A model generated the notes under the pieces. It did not search any database. It was given only the letters and a program-made list of their open reading frames with translations, and was not told the origin of the DNA. This document shows positions 57,224-64,000 of a DNA stretch of 64,000 nt, in pieces; positions within the stretch are counted from its first letter, which is position 1, and every line of letters begins with the position of its first letter. Both the position numbers and the translations under genes were made by a program. This DNA is from CBDFNN01 sp965250215 (GTDB lineage Bacteria; Bacteroidota; Rhodothermia; Rhodothermales; DATKEJ01), in NCBI GenBank assembly GCA_965250215.1, contig CBDFNN010000004.1, positions 62,001-126,000 on the forward strand. The letters are read 5' to 3'.

Positions 57224-58293
57224 GAGATTATATAATGCTATTCAGCGTCGCCCTTTTCTCGGTGAGTTCAGCGCAAGCACAGTCGGATGACTGGACGGAG
57301 GTCTTGATTGAGGAATGTGGGGTTTCGGTTCAAATGCCGAGTCAGCCGACAGCAGAACAAGAGTCCATGCAATTCGGGGAAAGGATATTTCCGGTATACA
57401 TTTATTCACTCAACTACCATGGCGTCAGCTTCGACTTCCGTTGTGTTCAGTATGTCGGTCCCGATGTAGTCTTACCTATTTCTCAGGCCTATGTCATTCT
57501 CGAAAGCGATGTCCGTGCAAACCTACAAGCTGAAAATCTAGAAGGCTTTGAGCAGATCAAGACTGACGGCTATCCAGGATTAAACTATGTCGAAGCCATC
57601 ACCAAAGAGTCAAAAATCTATCATCGGAACTATATCATTGACAAAGACACCATCATGCTCTCGGTTGGGAGTTTCAAGACAGTCCCTGAGAAGGATCGAG
57701 ATCGATTTCTAAACTCGTTCAAAGTGACCGAACGACAACTCTTAAAGCAGGCTTTCCTAGACTCGAAGAAAACAGACGCTAGCTCAGTAATCGAAATATT
57801 GCTTTCCCAAGACATCATTCACCGAGATTCCGGGCTGGAAGTCACAAGCCAATTCCTTTCTGATTGTTTGAAGTCGACAAGTAGATCGCGTTATCAATTA
57901 GACTGCGAGGACGTCTTGTTCATACACTATATTTCATTCTTTGAGTCCGAATCCGATAGTCCTCCTATTGTCCTCATCACGCAGGATGGATTTTCTGTTG
58001 AAAACAGATGGGTTTTTGAGATACGTGAAAATGAATACATAAATGTGAAGGACAAGATTTGGCCAAACATTACCCACAAGATGGTCGGCGATCTATTGAT
58101 CCAAGTTACTGGTGAAAGTAAATACACAGAAGAATTTGTTCTCGCTGTTGCCCACTCACATTATCGAGTCACGCATACACCGAATGATGTTTTGATTGTC
58201 TCATCTGGTATCCCTGATGAAAACCAGATGACAAAAGTTGGAGAGATTAAATGGACTGGTCGTGATTTCATGTTTGGCCCAGTGGACAACTAA
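57220..58293 (+). CDS. Secreted protein of unknown function
   Basis: 357 residues. A signal peptide (1-21, ending AQA) is followed by a Cys-containing start (LIEECGVSVQMPSQPT), which resembles short secreted domains that begin with a 'VxMPxxP' strand. The rest has no motif I recognise: a region with repeated charged segments (about 180-250) and a final beta-rich part. It overlaps the GyrI-like gene and is transcribed with it. Its job may be linked to that ligand-binding partner, but the sequence gives no direct clue. Confidence 0.6.
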   Translation: MRDYIMLFSVALFSVSSAQAQSDDWTEVLIEECGVSVQMPSQPTAEQESMQFGERIFPVYIYSLNYHGVSFDFRCVQYVGPDVVLPISQAYVILESDVRANLQAENLEGFEQIKTDGYPGLNYVEAITKESKIYHRNYIIDKDTIMLSVGSFKTVPEKDRDRFLNSFKVTERQLLKQAFLDSKKTDASSVIEILLSQDIIHRDSGLEVTSQFLSDCLKSTSRSRYQLDCEDVLFIHYISFFESESDSPPIVLITQDGFSVENRWVFEIRENEYINVKDKIWPNITHKMVGDLLIQVTGESKYTEEFVLAVAHSHYRVTHTPNDVLIVSSGIPDENQMTKVGEIKWTGRDFMFGPVDN

Positions 58294-58352
58294 GTTGAAA
58301 AAGCAGTTCTTCGAAAATGATATGTCAATTCAGCTAGTTATAGCCTAGAAAT

Positions 58353-58808
58353 ATGTCGGACTATTGGATAAAAATAGTTCCTGTTGACGCGAGATTCGTT
58401 CCTCAAAAAGAGCATCGCGAAGAGGCACTGGAATTATTCCGAAGAATAGCTCCTGACTCGAGCGAGATAATAATAGCGCTATCGGACTTTATTCAGTTCT
58501 TCGATTGTGGGCAACTCTTTGAGCGAATTACCTGTCAGAATTGCGACGTGGAAATCACCCATGAGTGGTGGCAAGATCGAATGAGTCAAGACTTCGACGG
58601 TAAAGGATTTCGACTTCAATCCTATCCGGCTCCTTGTTGCAAGACCAACACCCGACTTGATAAATTGCGCTATGAGTGGTCGCAAGCTTTTGCGAGATTC
58701 GCAATCGAGGCCTTGAATCCAGGTATCCAGAAATTGAGCGAATTACACAGACGAAATTTCGAAGCCATCCTCGAAACACCTTTGACTGTTATCTATCAAC
58801 GCCTCTAG
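58353..58808 (+). CDS. Small protein with CxxC and CC, unknown
   Basis: 151 residues with no signal peptide. The middle carries DCGQLFERITCQNCDVEITHEW, a C-x2-C pair followed later by APCCKTNT, so a bound metal (zinc ribbon-like) is possible. An amphipathic helix (WSQAFARFAIEALNP) follows. I do not recognise the family. It is a separate small gene on the same strand as the preceding secreted protein, 60 bases away. Confidence 0.55.
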   Translation: MSDYWIKIVPVDARFVPQKEHREEALELFRRIAPDSSEIIIALSDFIQFFDCGQLFERITCQNCDVEITHEWWQDRMSQDFDGKGFRLQSYPAPCCKTNTRLDKLRYEWSQAFARFAIEALNPGIQKLSELHRRNFEAILETPLTVIYQRL

Positions 58809-58858
58809 AAGTAGCAGAACATCTCTTTAACTGAGCTATTGAGCAAATCGAAGTCCTC

Positions 58859-58876
58859 GGGGACTAGTGAGTCCCC
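58859..58876. terminator. Hairpin between two plus-strand genes
   Basis: GGGGACT and AGTCCCC pair around an AGTG loop. There is no long T-run after it, so termination is only likely, not certain. Confidence 0.5.
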
Positions 58877-58968
58877 ATTTCGGACGATTGAAGGATAGCG
58901 TGCAATCAAGTCGAGCTGAATGATGCTAGGTTTGTGCACATCATCGACCTTTCCATAACCCACCTGGT

Positions 58969-60615
58969 TTGCGTATTGACCTTAGATACAAAGCTGTGCT
59001 AGCTTCTCTCGCCAATCTAGTCTGTCTGGCTTCTCTAGTTATTGTAGCCCTCTGTCCATCTCCGGCTTGGGCCCAGACTACGCACGGAGACTGCGACTCT
59101 CCTATGGCCAGCGCCCACCTGGACTACAACAACGTCGACGCTCGGCTCTACAACAACGGCGCACTATTCTGGCGAGGCGACCGAAACCAATACAACGTGC
59201 CCAAATCAGCGGCGAACAAAAAACACTCGATCTTTGCAGCTGGAATCTGGCTCGGAGGTTTGGTCGATGGCCAACTGCGCATGGCGGCATCCGACTATGG
59301 ACCTTGGGAATTCTGGCCTGGCCCCCTTGATGAAAACGGTCAGGCTCCTGCAGATTGCTCTGCCTTCGATCGCATGTACAAAATCAGCATCGACGACTTG
59401 ATCGCCTACGAATCAGGCGAGACAGATATCAACCCAGACTTCCTCGAATGGCCGGCACATCTCGGAGCGCCTGTAATCGATGGCGACGGCATCCTGGACA
59501 ACTACAATCTCGAAGCTGGCGATCGACCCAAGATTCTCGGCCACCAGAACGTGTGGTGGATCATGAACGACCAGGGAAATGAGCACGGCTGGGCGCGGAC
59601 TGTTCCACTCGAAATGGAGGTTCGTACGACGGCTTTCTCGATAAGAAATGCAGATCATCTTGACAATACGACCTTTTACAAATACGAACTGAAAAATAGA
59701 TCGGACAAGGACATTGAGGAATTCTTCTTCGGCCTATGGGCCGATACAGATATAGGAAGTTTCAATGACGACTATATCGGATCCGACTCATTGCTTGGCC
59801 TCGGCTACGCTTGGAACGGATCGGATTTCGACGCTGGAATAGGCGGATATGGCGATCGTCCTCCGGCCCTCGGAATCGATTTTGTTGATGGACCCATTGA
59901 AGACGGAAGCGAAATCAACGGAACTGATTCTGGAGGCATCGACATACCTGCGAAAAAACTTCAGATGACCAATTATCACGTCTACTGGGGCGGCGGCGAC
60001 CTCCAGGGAAATCCCGCCTCCGCGATTGATGCCTACCGCTACCTGCAATCCCTGTGGCGAGATGGCGCTCCCGTTACCTATGGAGGCTCCGGAAGAGGCT
60101 TCAGCGACCAAGCAACCAGATGGTCGTTTTCGGGGGAGCCAGGAGAATATTGGAGTGAGGAAAACAGGGACGATATGGGGACACGGAATGCGCCAGCTGA
60201 TAGGCGATTTTTAACATCCATGGGACCCATGTTTATCGAGCCTGATGAGACCAAGACCATTATTGTGGCGATCCTCTGGACTCAAGGCGAAGATCGTTTC
60301 GACTCCGTCCGATTGTTGAAAGAGGCATCGCGATATGTCCAAAGTGGAATAGATGCCGGCGTTCATGAAGACCCTTCCTTTTTGTATCGATTCAACCCTA
60401 GACCAAAACAGGGACCAAATATTCCCGAGAGAATGAGCATCGGTACGCCCTACCCGAACCCGACGACAGGATCCATAAACATCTCCTATGATTTGAGCGG
60501 CCCAACCGATGTGGACATCTCCCTTTTCGATCTCCACGGCCGGAAAGTCAGGACCTTTCTAGCAGCCAGCGAGGATGCAGGAGCCAAAAAGAAGACTTTT
60601 TCCCTCACGGCCTGA
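58969..60615 (+). CDS. Secreted protein with a clipped T9SS sorting domain
   Basis: 548 residues from a TTG start, with a long signal peptide (Leu-rich, ending AWAQ). The mature part has a repeated pattern of aromatic and acidic turns (FAAGIWLGGLVDGQLR, then YELKNRSDKDIEEFFFGLWAD) typical of large T9SS surface proteins. Near the C-terminus the sorting domain starts (GTPYPNPTTGSINISY, LFDLHGRKVRTF) but ends after the next 15 residues, before the usual last strands. A stop follows, then DUF2200. Deletion or a repeat-element event at 60600 could be the cause. Delivery to the surface may therefore be impaired. Confidence 0.78.
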   Translation: MRIDLRYKAVLASLANLVCLASLVIVALCPSPAWAQTTHGDCDSPMASAHLDYNNVDARLYNNGALFWRGDRNQYNVPKSAANKKHSIFAAGIWLGGLVDGQLRMAASDYGPWEFWPGPLDENGQAPADCSAFDRMYKISIDDLIAYESGETDINPDFLEWPAHLGAPVIDGDGILDNYNLEAGDRPKILGHQNVWWIMNDQGNEHGWARTVPLEMEVRTTAFSIRNADHLDNTTFYKYELKNRSDKDIEEFFFGLWADTDIGSFNDDYIGSDSLLGLGYAWNGSDFDAGIGGYGDRPPALGIDFVDGPIEDGSEINGTDSGGIDIPAKKLQMTNYHVYWGGGDLQGNPASAIDAYRYLQSLWRDGAPVTYGGSGRGFSDQATRWSFSGEPGEYWSEENRDDMGTRNAPADRRFLTSMGPMFIEPDETKTIIVAILWTQGEDRFDSVRLLKEASRYVQSGIDAGVHEDPSFLYRFNPRPKQGPNIPERMSIGTPYPNPTTGSINISYDLSGPTDVDISLFDLHGRKVRTFLAASEDAGAKKKTFSLTA

Positions 60616-60627
60616 AAACTCGAAGTC

Positions 60628-60990
60628 ATGACAACCACCAAAAAGCACGACGAGCGAATCGCAAAAATGACCTTCGGTTCTGTTTATCCGCACTACGTTA
60701 ACAAGGTCGAAAAGAAGGGGCGAAGCGTTGAAGAACTGCAAGAAGTCATTACATGGCTTACTGGCTTCACCAAGAAAGACCTGGATCGGCAGATTGAAGA
60801 AAAAGCCACCTTCGAACAGTTCTTTGCGCAGGCCACTCTCAACCCCAATGCGAGCCTGATCACCGGAACGATCTGTGGCTATCGAATTGAAGATATTGTC
60901 ACTCCCTTGACCAAGCAGGCCCGATACATGGACAAGCTGATCGACGAGTTGGCAAGGGGACGGAAGATGGAGAAGATTCTGAGGAGCTGA
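60628..60990 (+). CDS. DUF2200 protein
   Basis: 120 residues, full-length match to the DUF2200 pattern: FGSVYPHYVNKVEKKGR near the N-terminus, VITWLTGFT, NPNASLITGTICGYRIEDI and the ending LIDELARGRKMEKIL. The family is small, cytoplasmic and of unknown function. The gene starts 12 bases after the clipped T9SS gene. Its last codon and stop are formed by a GAGGAGCT octamer array. Confidence 0.9.
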   Translation: MTTTKKHDERIAKMTFGSVYPHYVNKVEKKGRSVEELQEVITWLTGFTKKDLDRQIEEKATFEQFFAQATLNPNASLITGTICGYRIEDIVTPLTKQARYMDKLIDELARGRKMEKILRS

Positions 60991-61010
60991 GGAGCTGAGG
61001 AGCTGAGGAG
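60981..61010 (+). repeat. Octamer array GAGGAGCT, 3.75 copies, covering a stop codon
   Basis: Three perfect copies and six further bases. The final residues of DUF2200 and its TGA stop are read from the array. The word differs by one base from GAGGGGCT. Confidence 0.9.
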
Positions 61011-61328
61011 AAATTTTGGGATCAGGCAGGCATATGTCAAGCCAAGGCGAATCTTTCACAATCAAAGGCATTGCAGGAAGCGTTTGTCATGCTTCCTCAC
61101 AAGAGGATCGCCCAGGGAAGGTCAAATGTGTAGACCGATCGGTATTTTTGTCTCCCAGAATAAATCCCGAAGAACAGTCAGCTTTCGGAAAACGGACCAC
61201 GGAACACGGACTACGGTATTTAGCTCGCCTGCCCATTGGCCATTAATAGCAGGAGCTCCTAGGAAAAGACAAAGGGTTGACCGAACCCATCACTCATCAC
61301 CCATCACGGCTTGACAAAGTCAAGCCTC
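60991..61328. other. Spacer with short repeats, no gene
   Basis: About 340 bases. It includes a 3.5-copy heptamer array (ACGGANY) at 61192-61216 and the decamer-hairpin element copy 4 just before the next stop. Plus-strand frames here have no family character. Confidence 0.45.
61300..61326 (-). repeat. Decamer plus hairpin element, copy 4
   Basis: CCCATCACGG followed by GGCTTGAC-AAA-GTCAAGCC (the GG shared), an 8-bp perfect stem. It ends two bases from the stop of the beta-helix gene. It is preceded by a short repeated word (CATCACTCATCACCCATCAC). Confidence 0.7.
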
Positions 61329-64000
61329 TTAAGGTACTTGGCTCGCCAGTCCATTGCCAAGCAACCAGACAGTCAGAAAGTCAAAGGACGTAACGTCACT
61401 TGACATATCGAAATCAGCGTTGTGATATCCCGGTGCACCCCCGTTGGCCGGCAGCCAGACGTTGAGGAAATCAAAGGCCGTAACATCATTACTTCCGTCA
61501 CCATCGCCTCCCCACATGCCCCATTGACCGGCACCTAAATCATTCAGAGCCGCACCGCCAGATGTATAAACAATCGCAGGGTTTGCTCGTGCATCCCAGG
61601 CGGCCAAAGTCGAATTGAAATCGAGTGGCAAGTGCGTCATAACTCGAAGATGGTTTCGATGCTCAATGATTGCGTAGAGATCGTCGCGAGTTGCTGTGAA
61701 AAAAAGAGTACCGGATCCTGATAGGTTTACAATTTCCCCGAACTCGTTAATAAAACCAACACTGTTTGTCATTTCCGTGAGACTCGGAGCAGTACCGGAC
61801 ATCAGCCGGACACATACCCAATCCACAATACTCGGATTAGCTGCAAAGAATCCGGCAGAGACGCTTGCGGGATCGCATGTTGCATAGGGACTCACGAGGG
61901 CATCGACATCCAAGATGCCAAAACTGTTGAGATCTGTGTTCAACAAGGATGTTGTGATATTGTGCGGACCACTCAGGAGAATCTTCAAGGATGCTGTGAC
62001 TCCAAGGGGTCCAATATCAAGGCGCTCATCGGCGCCAATAAATGGAATTGGAAATCCACCTACGCCACGCGGATCACCATCAAAATCATCAGTGATTTCT
62101 GGAAGCGGTGTTCCACTTATCTGAGTGATATTGGGCGACCCAAGAGAGATATGGAGATCAGCATTGGCCGCGTCGTCAAAGGTCAGCCCTCCATTGGGTG
62201 CCATCGATCTTTCTTGGAGTGATGTGGCAGCTTGAAAATCAAAAAGCGTGAGGTAGTCCGTTCCATCCCAGTGAATGACATTATCCGTCGGACTACCGTT
62301 GAAGATGAAGTTGTAATCGGAGTTTGAGATATCAGCAGCCTCTTCAACATACAGCGCATAGCCTATTGGTGCGCCTGCGTTGTATAGCACGTTGTTCAGT
62401 ATGCTGATGTCCGACCCGCTATTCGAGAACACTTCCAAACCACGACTCCCGGTGGAGTAAATCGTATTGTTAAAGATATTTACATTCGCCGCCGCAGAGA
62501 GGCGGACTCCAATGTCCGAGGTAATGAAGTTGTTGGCCAGCAAAGCAGGAGAAACTGTGCCACCCGCCCCAAACAGTGTGAGGCCAATTTGATTGACTCC
62601 CGGCATCAATATTTGGTTGCGAGTGATCTGAAAGTCGTCGCCGTCGCTTCCCAAGTAAATTCCGTTGTTTACTGTTGTAGCTGGGTCCGGTCCGGTGATG
62701 GTATTTCGATCTATTACGACGTCATCCCCTTCAACCCGAATGCCTGATTGGGAAAAACCTTGTATCGTATTCGAAATATATCTACTGTCGCTGTCTCCCG
62801 ACCTAGCATAGATGGCGTAGGAGCCATCGACAATGGTGTTGGATTCAAAAACATTTCTGTCGCCGGTAAGTCCGAGGTCCGCATATATTATTCCCGCGCT
62901 TGAATCCGTCTGGCCAGTCAAACCCGTGAAGCTGCAGTTTTCGAATACGTTGTCATCTGCGCCGTTTTCGAAGACGATCACATTGCCCCATGCCCCAGCT
63001 CCATCGGCAAGGAAATTTAGATATCGAAAAATGACACCGTCCGCTCCGTCAAGCTTGAGCACCCAATTATCACTTGGAGTAATCGCGGCATGCCGCAGAA
63101 CAGGGATATTGACCAAGTTTGAAGGCCTAAAAATAACGGTGTCCTGTCCGCCCCCAAACAATGAACCATATCTGGTGAAATCTTCAATTACCTTGTTTAC
63201 GGCATAGGTCCCTGCCCGAACTCGAAAGGTCGTTTTGCCCTTTATTCCACGACTATTGAGATGGTCGATGGCATGACTTGGATCGGTGAAATCTGGCGTG
63301 CCGCCGCCAATCGTGTAATAACCACTCCCGGTGTCCGCATTGTCAAGAGGTGAAATAGAAAGCGATGCCTCGTCCGCACCCATATAGGGGTTGTAGGGAT
63401 CGCGGGAATCATTGTCATAATCGATGAGGACTTCTGGAACTGGATCACCGCTTAAAATCGGATCGCCATTCGAACTTCCATCCAGATGAAGATCACCCAT
63501 TCCAATAATATCTACGAAGGTAATAGCGATGTCCGCTGAGTTCGCATCAAAGCCACTCGTACTTTGATAGGCAGAAAGATCTGCCTCTGGTAAGCCATCC
63601 CACTCCACGAGAAAACCGCCGCTCGTGTAGAAATTATTGTAATCTGAGCTAGTGAGATTTCCACTGGCCAATACTCGCATCGCATATCCACCACCGTCAT
63701 TGACAAAAAGATTGTTCTTTAGGTGAATGTCTGAAAGAGAACCTCCGTTGATTATTATTGGAGTGAGCAGTTGACCCGCTCCGCCGACGCGAACCGTATT
63801 GTGATAAACGTCAACACGTCCGGTCGTGACCGCAATACCGGCATTTACATTGCTGCCTCTCATATTGATGAGATTATTCGCGATCAGTCGATCAGGCGAG
63901 GTAGATCCTACACTAAGAAGTCGGATCCCATTTTCTCCAAGCTGGGAATCGATAGCGTTGTGAGTCACGGCGCTTCCTTCTCCATCGACTTCTACCCCCG
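61329..64000 (-). CDS. Secreted beta-helix protein with dockerin-like C-terminus, 5' end outside the window
   Basis: The frame stays open to the window edge, so the gene is partial; 889 residues are visible. They form long parallel beta-helix coils (about 1-620) with recurring N-N-x-(F/I)..N-T-(I/V) turns, followed by the same C-terminal module as the gene at 31730: LSGPHN..., DWVCVRLMSG, IIEHRNHLRVM, YTSGGAALND, and two dockerin-like loops (GDGDGSNDVTAFDFLNVWLP, ADFDMSSDVTSFDFLTVWLL) ending ASQVP. It is a surface or extracellular protein. A GTG at 63968 could be read as a start, but the upstream sequence continues the same coil pattern. Confidence 0.83.
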   Translation of the reverse strand, partial: GVEVDGEGSAVTHNAIDSQLGENGIRLLSVGSTSPDRLIANNLINMRGSNVNAGIAVTTGRVDVYHNTVRVGGAGQLLTPIIINGGSLSDIHLKNNLFVNDGGGYAMRVLASGNLTSSDYNNFYTSGGFLVEWDGLPEADLSAYQSTSGFDANSADIAITFVDIIGMGDLHLDGSSNGDPILSGDPVPEVLIDYDNDSRDPYNPYMGADEASLSISPLDNADTGSGYYTIGGGTPDFTDPSHAIDHLNSRGIKGKTTFRVRAGTYAVNKVIEDFTRYGSLFGGGQDTVIFRPSNLVNIPVLRHAAITPSDNWVLKLDGADGVIFRYLNFLADGAGAWGNVIVFENGADDNVFENCSFTGLTGQTDSSAGIIYADLGLTGDRNVFESNTIVDGSYAIYARSGDSDSRYISNTIQGFSQSGIRVEGDDVVIDRNTITGPDPATTVNNGIYLGSDGDDFQITRNQILMPGVNQIGLTLFGAGGTVSPALLANNFITSDIGVRLSAAANVNIFNNTIYSTGSRGLEVFSNSGSDISILNNVLYNAGAPIGYALYVEEAADISNSDYNFIFNGSPTDNVIHWDGTDYLTLFDFQAATSLQERSMAPNGGLTFDDAANADLHISLGSPNITQISGTPLPEITDDFDGDPRGVGGFPIPFIGADERLDIGPLGVTASLKILLSGPHNITTSLLNTDLNSFGILDVDALVSPYATCDPASVSAGFFAANPSIVDWVCVRLMSGTAPSLTEMTNSVGFINEFGEIVNLSGSGTLFFTATRDDLYAIIEHRNHLRVMTHLPLDFNSTLAAWDARANPAIVYTSGGAALNDLGAGQWGMWGGDGDGSNDVTAFDFLNVWLPANGGAPGYHNADFDMSSDVTSFDFLTVWLLGNGLASQVP

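Noticed and set aside
60559..61071. 170-codon minus-strand frame
   Set aside because: It is opposite DUF2200, which matches its family over full length.

Overview
The window looks like a chromosomal segment of a Bacteroidota-type bacterium, possibly from the Balneolota/Rhodothermota side of that radiation. The evidence is two secreted proteins with type IX secretion (T9SS) sorting domains or remnants of them, A-rich gene starts without Shine-Dalgarno motifs although the 16S rRNA keeps a complete CCTCC tail, and the general look of the 16S sequence. The lineage is inferred by eye and needs a 16S comparison.

Left part (1-12.9 kb): the end of a periplasmic adaptor and a heavy-metal type RND pump, then a small family of lipoproteins that share a roughly 85-residue domain and have Glu/His/Gly-rich tails. 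One of these was a 369-residue two-domain protein and is now split by an IS256-family element with a clean 8-bp target duplication. This part also holds decayed genes (a frameshifted membrane protein, a 5'-truncated DinB-like gene), a P1 peptidase, a secreted esterase and an HEXXH lipoprotein.

13.1-18.5 kb: a complete rRNA operon on the minus strand (16S, tRNA-Ile, tRNA-Ala, 23S, 5S) with a near-consensus promoter, two boxA-like sites, processing stems around both large rRNAs and a terminator.

19-45 kb: mostly housekeeping genes. These are a PASTA protein, a histidine kinase whose phospho-acceptor His is Tyr, pyrR, a Fur-family regulator, tmk, a TPR protein, aroE, recJ, a DUF547 protein, an ArsR-type regulator with a likely operator, a GH3 enzyme, pcm overlapping cdaA, a DUF368 undecaprenyl-phosphate translocase candidate, deoB, a GAF plus degenerate GGDEF protein, an arsS arsenosugar pair and an ECF sigma factor.

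45-64 kb: large secreted beta-helix proteins, a DUF1835 protein, a two-gene amidohydrolase operon in which one partner has lost its metal ligands, a lipoprotein sulfatase, an S41 peptidase, a solitary PD-(D/E)XK-like protein, a GyrI-like protein, a T9SS-type protein with a clipped sorting domain, and DUF2200.

The most unusual features are non-coding. Many spacers are filled by short tandem repeats of 7-8 bp (or 14 bp), a different word at each place, which often abut or overlap start and stop codons. A second family, a fixed decamer followed by a hairpin with a GAA/AAA loop, sits at the 3' ends of several minus-strand genes between 49.6 and 61.3 kb and in one case supplies a gene's stop codon.
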